Positions 1-5,209 of a stretch of DNA of 13,692 nt are shown piece by piece; the first letter of the stretch is position 1, and every line of letters begins with the position of its first letter. The translations under genes and the position numbers were made by a program. The notes under the pieces are model-generated. The model ran no database searches. It saw only the letters and a program-made list of their open reading frames with translations, and was not told where the DNA came from. Source of the stretch: an uncultured Prevotella sp. (GTDB taxonomy: Bacteria > Bacteroidota > Bacteroidia > Bacteroidales > Bacteroidaceae); assembly GCA_934217675.1 (NCBI GenBank), contig CAKQCV010000060.1, forward strand, positions 1 through 13,692. Direction: 5' to 3'.

Positions 1-716
1 ACTTCATTCTGGTGCTGATAGTAAAGGCTTGCAAGTTGGTCTTGGCTAATGCAAGAGTTTACGGCAGCTCTAATCCCAGCATACTTGTCGAGGGATTTCT
101 GTTGTGCCGTAGTAGTTGTCTTAGTGGCAGTTCTTCTTGTTGCCGCTTTCTTTGTTGTGTTGGCAGTAGATGTTGTATTATCATTCTGTCCGTCTGATGT
201 ATTGTCTGTTGGAATATCCTCACCAGCATAAACGTAAAGACCTAAGCCAAACATAGCAAGATTCTTCACTAAACATCTCATGAGTGTCTTGTTGATGTCG
301 AACATTGTAGCGGCTTGTACCGTCTTTTCGATGTAAGCCTTCTTGTAACTGTCCCATGCCTGATAGGAATATGGAGCGAGCTTCATTGCCTTGTTTTTTG
401 CATCCATGACTGGCAACCACATTGAATGAGTTAGCTCATCAACTGTAACTTCTGTGAATACCATAATACCAACATTCGGGTCTATGAAGTAAGGTAAGTT
501 GGTTTCGGGATTCTTAATTACTCGATAGGTTGCACTTGGATATGCAGCCTTAAATTCTGCCCAAGCGTTAGCCCAAGACAGATAGCTGAGTTTGTCGTTC
601 TCTCTCTTCTCCAATTTGTCGTTAAGGTCAAGAGAACTAAGAGCGTTGAACATTATTGCTCTACGCTCGTCTGCTGTTATATTAGCAGGCATTTCTGGTT
701 TCTTAAATTTACACAT
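1..716 (-). CDS. Single-strand DNA annealing protein, DUF1071/Sak3 type (3' end cut by window edge)
   Basis: Reading the minus strand from the ATG at 716 gives 238 codons that run off the left edge without a stop. The protein has the conserved core of the DUF1071 (SSAP Sak3) family: LSYLSWANAWAEFK near residues 43-56, YRVIKNPETNLPYF at 64-77, VFTEVTVDELTHSMWLPVMD at 86-105, and ATMFDINKTLMRCLVKNLAM at 136-155. Members anneal complementary single strands and support phage- or element-borne recombination, in the same functional group as Red-beta and RecT. A Thr/Ser/Lys-rich linker (about 171-207) separates the core from a C-terminal tail. The gene lies downstream of DUF3871 on the same strand, with a terminator-like hairpin between them, so it may have its own promoter, though none is obvious. 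The family call is from remembered motifs. Confidence 0.88.
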   Translation of the reverse strand, partial: MCKFKKPEMPANITADERRAIMFNALSSLDLNDKLEKRENDKLSYLSWANAWAEFKAAYPSATYRVIKNPETNLPYFIDPNVGIMVFTEVTVDELTHSMWLPVMDAKNKAMKLAPYSYQAWDSYKKAYIEKTVQAATMFDINKTLMRCLVKNLAMFGLGLYVYAGEDIPTDNTSDGQNDNTTSTANTTKKAATRRTATKTTTTAQQKSLDKYAGIRAAVNSCISQDQLASLYYQHQNE

Positions 717-752
717 TGCGGTATTTTTTAAGTTGTTGTGAATACTAATGAT

Positions 753-807
753 AAACAAAAAGAGAGATACACAAAAATCTTCTTTCGTTGATAAATGTAT
801 ATCTCTC
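753..807 (-). terminator. Rho-independent terminator after the DUF3871 gene
   Basis: A 12-bp stem with one mismatch (GAGAGATACACA at about 762-773 against TGTATATCTCTC at about 796-807) is followed on the minus strand by TTTTTGTTTAT. It sits about 45 bases past the DUF3871 stop. The loop is large (about 22 nt), so strength is uncertain. Confidence 0.55.
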
Positions 808-852
808 AAACATCCAGGTCTATTAGTTTCCAGACTTTTAGAGTGAAGGATG

Positions 853-1902
853 TTAGTTGATGAACCAAGAATAGCCCTCGGTATCTTCATTTTTGAGGGC
901 TTTTTGGATTCCTAATGCAAAATCAGTACAGTTCTGGTTTCGATCTAACCACTTATCTATATAAGCGGATTTTACAGATTCGTTAGCGAGCTGTAGTAGA
1001 TTCCAAGTTGTTATGTCCTCTCCATCTTTCTTGCCGAAATTGGGATTAGACACATAGTTTTTTACCATAGCATTTACGGCTTGATCACCGATAGTTAGCG
1101 ATGGCAGTTGTTTCTGTTCAGATAGCGAAAGAAACTGGTATAGTCTCATTCGACCGATAATCTTACAGAATAACTCTTCGGAGATAGCGGTTGATTGCAA
1201 ATTCTCCAAGAGCTGTAATGTTTCGTCCTTGTGAGGATTAAAACCATTGAATAGTTCAAATGACTTCTGCATTATGTCTGCTTCCGTCATGCAGTCGATG
1301 GTTCCAGAATTTCCGTCACAGGTCAGCATTAAATTTGAACACACTCTTACTTGCCAACCTACAAATACTTTGAATTTTAATGCGGTTGGTCTGTTATAGA
1401 GTTTGTCTTCGTTATAAGCTCTCACTCCACCAATACATAAGTGAACTGATTGCCCATTGATAGTTTTTGTAAGGTTCTTGACGTGGCAGCAAAAAGCCAA
1501 TCTCTGATAAAATACGGTCTTGTCTGCATCTGTCAATTCACTTGATTTTTTGTATTGAGCTGATGGAATTCTCCCGATAATAGGATGAGAAACCCTGCAC
1601 TCAACAGGTGTTAGTTCTCCAAATACTTTCTCGGCAACACTTTTTACAGAACCAATAAAATTCTGATGTGATAACGTTAATGTGCCATCTATGAAAGTAG
1701 GAATTACGTTCTTTGTTTGCAACTCTTCAAGCGTGATAGCCTGGGTGTTGCTCTCTATGAAGTTAGGATGATTGTCACCCCAATCTTCTTCAATAACTTC
1801 TGCCTCGATAACATCTGCGTTTTCGAGACCTAATGTTATGTCTGATGTGATAGTCCCTGCTGTAGGAACAATCACGGTTGTAGTTGCTTCTTTCTTCTTC
1901 AT
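853..1902 (-). CDS. DUF3871 family protein
   Basis: 349 residues with an ATG start at 1902. The middle of the protein carries the recognisable DUF3871 block: CRVSHPIIGRIPSAQYKKSS (about 102-121), LCIGGVRAYNEDKLYNRP, and FVGWQVRVCSNLMLTCDGNS with a following TEADI. The family is uncharacterised and common in Bacteroidetes mobile elements. The 'VRVCSN(L)M' stretch recalls DUF932 proteins of phages and plasmids, which suggests but does not prove a shared fold. The N-terminal 55 residues are Thr-rich, then acidic, and probably disordered. The gene closes a run of three tiny genes (2376, 2207, 2059) on the same strand and lies upstream of the annealing protein, so a role in element DNA maintenance or recombination is a reasonable inference. 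Length is usual for the family as I recall it. Confidence 0.85.
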   Translation of the reverse strand: MKKKEATTTVIVPTAGTITSDITLGLENADVIEAEVIEEDWGDNHPNFIESNTQAITLEELQTKNVIPTFIDGTLTLSHQNFIGSVKSVAEKVFGELTPVECRVSHPIIGRIPSAQYKKSSELTDADKTVFYQRLAFCCHVKNLTKTINGQSVHLCIGGVRAYNEDKLYNRPTALKFKVFVGWQVRVCSNLMLTCDGNSGTIDCMTEADIMQKSFELFNGFNPHKDETLQLLENLQSTAISEELFCKIIGRMRLYQFLSLSEQKQLPSLTIGDQAVNAMVKNYVSNPNFGKKDGEDITTWNLLQLANESVKSAYIDKWLDRNQNCTDFALGIQKALKNEDTEGYSWFIN

Positions 1903-1924
1903 GTTTTTATTGTTTTTGAAGTTG

Positions 1925-2059
1925 TTAGCAAACTGTAAAGTAACTTAGTCGTGGGAGGAAAGGAAAGCGTATAATCTTTGCCTTCATGTTTCTCACGAGT
2001 GTAACAGAGCCATTCTTATTGATTGCTCTGATGATAAGTTCTGATTTCGTTTTGTTCAT
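1925..2059 (-). CDS. Small basic protein (44 aa), function unknown
   Basis: ATG at 2059, stop TAA at 1925-1927, only 22 bases ahead of the DUF3871 start. The product begins MNKTKSELIIRAINKNGSVT and ends KIIRFPFLPRLSYFTVC; it is basic with an aromatic, hydrophobic tail. It overlaps the 3' end of the 63-aa ORF upstream by 44 bases in another frame. The tight packing and protein-like composition favour a real gene, but at this length chance cannot be excluded. No family recognised. Confidence 0.5.
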   Translation of the reverse strand: MNKTKSELIIRAINKNGSVTLVRNMKAKIIRFPFLPRLSYFTVC

Positions 2060-2207
2060 ATTTATTACATTTTGAACAGTTAGAACTATGGGAGCCTCCA
2101 GATTTTATTTTACTGGTTGCTCCCGATAATTTTTTCCACCCTTTGAAGAAAAATGTTATAGCCTCCAACAGGGTAATTATTGTGTCGAGTCTTTCGTTTT
2201 TAGTCAC
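2016..2207 (-). CDS. Small protein (63 aa, GTG start), function unknown
   Basis: The start is a GTG at 2207 placed inside the 3' end of the preceding gene (overlap 2200-2207), an arrangement that suggests translational coupling. The N-terminal third, MTKNERLDTIITLLEAITFF, is an amphipathic or hydrophobic helix; the C-terminal part is polar with a CSKC motif. The last 44 bases overlap the next small ORF, so the true end of function may lie earlier. No family recognised. Confidence rests on operon spacing only. Confidence 0.42.
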   Translation of the reverse strand: MTKNERLDTIITLLEAITFFFKGWKKLSGATSKIKSGGSHSSNCSKCNKYEQNEIRTYHQSNQ

Positions 2208-2376
2208 ATACAGTCTCGACTTTGTTTGTTGTGTCGGTTGGCGTTGTTGTTGGCTTTACCGACTTCTTGTTCTTGTACTTGCCGTAGATGGTTTTCCCAA
2301 GGTCTGCGGCTTCGATTAAAGTGACAGCTACACAAAGTACACGGTAGCCAATCACAAGAGTTTTTTTGATGTTCAT
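2200..2376 (-). CDS. Small membrane-anchored protein (58 aa)
   Basis: ATG at 2376 and TAA at 2200-2202. The N-terminus, MNIKKTLVIGYRVLCVAVTL, is a basic head followed by a hydrophobic stretch of about 15-20 residues, consistent with a single membrane span; the rest is Lys- and Thr-rich. Similar short one-span proteins recur in Bacteroidetes mobile elements (compare the 74-aa gene at 10167-10391 in this window). It is the first gene of the compact set that leads to DUF3871, and its stop overlaps the GTG of the next gene. No function can be assigned. Confidence 0.55.
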   Translation of the reverse strand: MNIKKTLVIGYRVLCVAVTLIEAADLGKTIYGKYKNKKSVKPTTTPTDTTNKVETVCD

Positions 2377-2389
2377 ATTTTCTGATATT

Positions 2390-2738
2390 TTACGTTGTTA
2401 TTAAATTGTTTTGTCTATTACTATTATTAAGGCTTTTAAGCGATAACAGAAAAGACAAAAAAAGAGGTTCAAAAAACACTTTGTTTTTGACCTCATAATA
2501 ATAACTCCAAGCATCAGCCTGACCTGTAGAATGGTAGCGTCATAAGTACCATAATCCCAGCCAAAGCCAAAGTTCATGTTTAATCCCAATTCATCATCGG
2601 GCAATCCCTTCTTTATGCTTTGAAGTTTGTCAAGAATGTTATCTTGACTTTTTATTTCAATTATAAGAGTATCAAGGTTTTACAGACGGTGAAGAAAAAA
2701 ATGACAAAAAACGCTATAAAACTCACTTCTACGACCAT
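2390..2738 (-). pseudogene. Broken reading frame, possible remnant of a small membrane protein
   Basis: On the minus strand three consecutive pieces look protein-like but lie in different frames. The first is an ATG at 2738 followed by a hydrophobic segment (VSFIAFFVIFFFTVCKTL). The second is a polar piece open from 2679 (DTLIIEIKSQDNILDKLQSI, then LPDDELGLNMNFGFGWDYG). The third is a piece ending at TAA 2390-2392 (QADAWSYYYEVKNKVFF). Two one-base shifts would join them. The hydrophobic first piece could simply be the antisense image of a Lys-rich plus-strand stretch (2667-2756), so only the middle piece is moderately convincing. A terminator hairpin lies inside the third piece, which argues against that piece being coding. 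Confidence 0.3.
2448..2494 (-). terminator. Rho-independent terminator (minus strand)
   Basis: GAGGT (2464-2468) pairs with ACCTC (2490-2494), and the run CAAAAA pairs with TTTTTG inside it, with single-base bulges. On the minus strand the hairpin is followed by TTTTTTTGTCTTTTC. This would stop minus-strand transcripts coming from beyond 2500 before they enter the gene at 2376. Confidence 0.55.
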
Positions 2739-2770
2739 GATGTTCTTACCTATGACTAAATCTATTAGGT

Positions 2771-3091
2771 ATGTTTGAAAACTTACTTCAAATAGTCACT
2801 GGGGAGCGAAGCACAGTAACTTCCAGTGAACAGGCTACGACTACTGCCGAGGAACATAAAGTAGTCAAGTCAAAGTTTATGCACGATATACAGGCATTGA
2901 AAGATGCTGGCTACTCGTTGGTCGCAGGAGAAGCTATCGTGCTGGACTTGAAATCTGCATTGGTGCTTATGCCTCGTGACCGTAAAAGGGTGGATGCGTA
3001 TAAGAGCCTGGCAGACTATCTTAATAAAGAGTTCGATTGTACTCTTTATGTAACTTCACAAAAAACTAAAATTAAGGAGGACAAGAAATGA
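2771..3091 (+). CDS. Hypothetical protein (106 aa), first gene of a two-gene plus-strand unit
   Basis: ATG at 2771; the stop TGA overlaps the next start (ATGA at 3088-3091). The first 30 residues are Ser/Thr/Glu-rich. The remainder looks like a small alpha/beta domain, with a helix at KFMHDIQALKDAGYSL, hydrophobic strands AIVLDLKSALVLMP, a basic helix RDRKRVDAYKSLADYLNKEF and a strand CTLYVTSQ, ending in a Lys-rich tail. No known family recognised and no catalytic motif seen. It starts the plus-strand half of the element, divergent from the small genes to its left. Confidence 0.75.
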   Translation: MFENLLQIVTGERSTVTSSEQATTTAEEHKVVKSKFMHDIQALKDAGYSLVAGEAIVLDLKSALVLMPRDRKRVDAYKSLADYLNKEFDCTLYVTSQKTKIKEDKK

Positions 3092-3531
3092 AACTTACGA
3101 TTATGAATTATGACATTGACACAGATATTGAAAAGGACTATCAAGAATTGTCTGACAAATTATCATTCTTGGCGATTGCTTTATACTCTAAAATCGACAT
3201 TAAGGGAGTTGCGTATGATTATAATCCATGCACCAATACTGCTACCATTCTGTTCAAGAGAAATTCCATAAGCTATCTGGATAGTGGGTGGATAAAGAAT
3301 GAGGACTGCCAACTTATAACAGGACTGACAGAAGAGTGTTTCTTCCCGAAAGTCTTTGGTGGGTTGGATAATGGATATTGGGGATTGATAGCGTATAACG
3401 GAAGTTGGTATGCTGCCGATGACAACATTAAAAGACACTACCTAAAACGCCTATCTGAGGAAGCTAAGGATATAAAGATAAACTTTGGCAAACATTATCT
3501 GGAGATTAAGATAATTGGAGCAAACGCATAA
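3088..3531 (+). CDS. Hypothetical protein (147 aa), second gene of the unit
   Basis: ATG at 3088 overlaps the preceding stop by four bases. It is preceded by AAGGAGG about 8 bases upstream, a strong Shine-Dalgarno of a kind unusual in Bacteroidetes, which supports this start. The protein is acidic at the N-terminus (MNYDIDTDIEKDYQELSDKL) and rich in aromatic residues through the middle (YWGLIAYNGSWYAADDNIKR). No signal peptide or membrane span is seen and no family recognised. The four-base overlap implies equal, coupled expression with the 106-aa protein, so the two may form a complex or act in one process. Confidence 0.78.
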   Translation: MKLTIMNYDIDTDIEKDYQELSDKLSFLAIALYSKIDIKGVAYDYNPCTNTATILFKRNSISYLDSGWIKNEDCQLITGLTEECFFPKVFGGLDNGYWGLIAYNGSWYAADDNIKRHYLKRLSEEAKDIKINFGKHYLEIKIIGANA

Positions 3532-3535
3532 TGCC

Positions 3536-3676
3536 TTTTACCTAAAAATAAAAAATTGGCATATATGGGTTTTAGGGATTATATAGGGGTATGGCATTTT
3601 TTGAAGAATAGGTAAAAACATCGCAAACAAATTGAATATCAATAATTTGCAGTTTTACCTATAGAGAATAGGTAAA
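3536..3676. repeat. Iteron-like cluster of TAGGTAAA / TTTACCTA motifs
   Basis: Four copies occur: TTTTACCTA at 3536-3544, GAATAGGTAAA at 3606-3616, TTTTACCTAT at 3653-3662 and GAATAGGTAAA at 3666-3676; a partial TAACCTA follows at 3677-3683. The third and fourth copies form a perfect 9-bp inverted repeat with a 5-base spacer (AGAGA). The two GAATAGGTAAA copies are exactly 60 bases apart. Such sites are typical of binding sites for a replication initiator or a repressor; the protein that would bind is unknown. Confidence 0.6.
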
Positions 3677-3780
3677 TAACCTAAACACAAGAAATGGTGT
3701 AATGTAAAAGCACAAGAGATTAAGCAATATAGCTTGGTCTCTTTCTTTTTTGTCAAGGGTAAAAAGTCAAAAAATGCCAT
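3591..3780. repeat. Perfect 14-bp inverted repeat, 162 bp apart
   Basis: ATGGCATTTTTTGA at 3591-3604 is the exact reverse complement of TCAAAAAATGCCAT at 3767-3780. The pair encloses three of the four TAGGTAAA motifs and a transcription terminator. No target-site duplication is visible next to the arms, so a small inserted element is possible but not shown. Recombinase or protein binding sites are the alternative. Confidence 0.6.
3714..3752 (+). terminator. Strong Rho-independent terminator (plus strand)
   Basis: A 12-bp RNA stem (3714-3725 with 3732-3743, including two U-G pairs) has the six-base loop AATATA and is followed by TCTTTTTTGTC. It lies about 180 bases after the stop at 3531, so it ends either the 2771-3531 transcript with a long 3' tail or a separate short RNA started within 3532-3713. 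Confidence 0.75.
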
Positions 3781-3801
3781 TTCTATCCGTCAAAATCTTT
3801 A

Positions 3802-3850
3802 TAGTTGGAAGTTGATTCCCCTCAATGCTTCCAACTAAACAACATGAGGG
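3802..3850 (+). promoter_or_regulatory. Leader hairpin with a possible alternative fold upstream of the gene at 3863
   Basis: TAGTTGGAAG (3802-3811) pairs with CTTCCAACTA (3828-3837), a 10-bp stem extended inside by TTGA/TCAA. Within it, CCCTCA (3819-3824) can instead pair with TGAGGG (3845-3850), just 12 bases before the ATG at 3863 and followed by ATTTTATAT. The two folds exclude each other, a layout that could control translation of the next gene. No ligand or factor is suggested by the sequence. Confidence 0.4.
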
Positions 3851-3862
3851 ATTTTATATGAT

Positions 3863-4756
3863 ATGGAAAAAGTAAAAAATTCAATTATTACTTTATCGGA
3901 TAAGATAACAATAATCAATCCGAAAGACAAAAAAGCTACAGAGACGGATATGTTAACTGTACTCTTTAATATTATGAATAGTGATGAATACAGAAACTAC
4001 AAAGAGAATGGTGAAAAGATTTCTGGTGTTGACAAATGGAATTATATCCAAGATATACCAAAAGTCAATTACTCTGGTGTAGTCAAAAACAACTGCTTTC
4101 TGTCGTACTCGAATATGGTAGCGGTAAGAGTACCAAACTTCTGTAATGGCTATCTTGCTAATGGCAATGAAACAAGAGACGAGTTCGCAAAGAAGATACC
4201 ATTTGTATATGCTGCTTATGCTGATATTTACAACGAATGTGCTTTACTTGTTTGCAAACACGACAATACAGACCCAAGCCAACACAAGACACTTTGCACA
4301 CATATTGAAAAAGAAATAGCAAATATGTCAGAGTCGCCTTGCTCATGGGAGATAAGGGCATATAGTGAAAGTTCCTATTACTCAGCCACTATATCGTCTG
4401 ATGACAAGCTGATTATAAATGACCAATGTGAAACTTTCCATTTCAGACCGGAAATCAACAATCTTAAAACTACAGTAAAACTAACCAAAGATTCTTATAA
4501 CGCAATGAAGCCTGAACTTTCTGCATTTACAACACTTGACGATTTGAAAGAAGATGTTATGCAGCATTTCAATCTAAGGCGAAGAAACTCAATTATAGCG
4601 GCAGCAAGATTCTTTGCATACAGAGCCAAAGATAGCGGAATAGAAGGACATGAGGCTTACAAGTCTTTTGTTGATTACTTTAATTGGCATAGATGTAATG
4701 AACAAGGTGCAAACATCTATTATGAGTTTTATGAAGTATTTGATTTGGGCTTGTAA
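3863..4756 (+). CDS. Probable degenerate homologue of the BT4734-like (VirE N-terminal) primase
   Basis: 297 residues, ATG at 3863. No active enzyme motif is obvious, but the protein parallels the primase encoded at 7114-8076 along its length. YIQDIPKVNYSGV (61-73) matches YIKSSLPNITVNGVF. LVCKHDNTDPSQH (129-141) matches VLVKHDNVRPEFH. TFHFRPEI (191-198) matches SFHFEYAPNI. LRRRNSIIAAA (238-248) matches GNRNNSLIKKA. The primase's DFD acid pair and SPSGNG loop are replaced here (around VRVPNF, 89-94, and ADIYNECA, 120-127), so catalysis is unlikely. It may have a regulatory or structural role, such as binding the primase, the origin or competing nucleic acid. It is preceded by the repeat-rich region 3532-3862. 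Its stop codon lies within the target duplication of the insertion at 4763. The homology was judged by eye; a profile search has not been done. Confidence 0.6.
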   Translation: MEKVKNSIITLSDKITIINPKDKKATETDMLTVLFNIMNSDEYRNYKENGEKISGVDKWNYIQDIPKVNYSGVVKNNCFLSYSNMVAVRVPNFCNGYLANGNETRDEFAKKIPFVYAAYADIYNECALLVCKHDNTDPSQHKTLCTHIEKEIANMSESPCSWEIRAYSESSYYSATISSDDKLIINDQCETFHFRPEINNLKTTVKLTKDSYNAMKPELSAFTTLDDLKEDVMQHFNLRRRNSIIAAARFFAYRAKDSGIEGHEAYKSFVDYFNWHRCNEQGANIYYEFYEVFDLGL

Positions 4757-4762
4757 AATAGC
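4754..4762. repeat. Left target-site duplication of the MITE-like insertion
   Basis: TAAAATAGC at 4754-4762 is identical to 4987-4995, directly outside the inverted ends. The first three bases are the TAA stop of the upstream gene. Confidence 0.8.
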
Positions 4763-4986
4763 TAGGGTGTTCAGTTCTGTGTTCCTGTTTTTAGTATCAA
4801 AAACAATGTAACAACCATCTAAATCATTGATAATCATTCGCTAAGAAAACTATAATCTTATGCGAATCTCCATCAGATTATTTGATAGCTAAATTTGTCT
4901 TATATTTTGTATTTAATTTGCTGACCATCAACGCTTTAAGTTACCAAAATGCAATCAAAAACGAGAACATGGAACTGGACACCCTA
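4763..4986. mobile_element. MITE-like insertion, 224 bp, 30-bp inverted ends
   Basis: The left end begins TAGGGTGTTCAGTTC (4763) and the right end finishes GGAACTGGACACCCTA (4986). The outer 30 bases of each end are inverted copies matching at 25 positions. Both sides carry the identical 9-bp direct repeat TAAAATAGC, the mark of transposition. No protein is encoded inside, so it is non-autonomous; the source insertion sequence is not in the window and I do not name its family. A TAAATTTG box at about 4891-4898 fits the Bacteroidetes -7 consensus and might act as an outward promoter toward 5210, but no -33 element is clear. Confidence 0.8.
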
Positions 4987-4995
4987 TAAAATAGC
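4987..4995. repeat. Right target-site duplication of the MITE-like insertion
   Basis: TAAAATAGC, exact copy of 4754-4762, directly after the right inverted end. Confidence 0.8.
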
Positions 4996-5209
4996 CCAAA
5001 TCTTTACTAAATGCAATACTAAGCGTTATGTTTAACGCCTCCTACGGAGGATTGCAAGGAAAGAGAAGAAGTTTTTTATCCTCAACTGTCCTTTTTTTTC
5101 TTTTATATAGCTTCTAATGGATTTGCTGTAAAAATAGGACACCTCAATCTCTTATCCTTGTATTTGTCACGAAGTGGCATTAACCATAACATATTACAAA
5201 TAATAAAAG
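4996..5209. other. Intergenic leader ahead of the helicase-primase operon
   Basis: No ORF is supported. It holds twin hairpins at 5023-5050, a weak dyad GAGGAT/ATCCTC (about 5047-5084) and pyrimidine-rich tracts around 5075-5103. AAGTGGCATTA at 5172-5182 closely matches one arm of the palindrome beside the integrase. A clear promoter was not found; TATTTG near 5161 lacks the usual two-base spacer. Confidence 0.5.
5023..5050. repeat. Two back-to-back hairpins
   Basis: GCGTTA-TGTT-TAACGC (5023-5038) is followed at once by CCTCC-TAC-GGAGG (5038-5050); the two share base 5038. Both have tiny loops, so cruciform or single-stranded folding is plausible. Location before a helicase-primase operon makes an origin or nick site, or an RNA element, reasonable possibilities. 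No poly-T follows directly, so it is not a standard terminator. Confidence 0.5.

Noticed and set aside
220..420. Minus-strand frame of 66 codons near the left edge
   Set aside because: It lies in another frame of the annealing-protein gene, which is open from 716 to the window edge and carries the family motifs.
3591..3780. Second MITE bounded by the 14-bp inverted repeat
   Set aside because: No direct repeat flanks the arms and the interior holds a functional-looking terminator and motif cluster; kept only as an inverted repeat.
4589..4837. Minus-strand frame of 82 codons
   Set aside because: Antisense to the end of the gene at 3863 and running into the MITE-like insertion.
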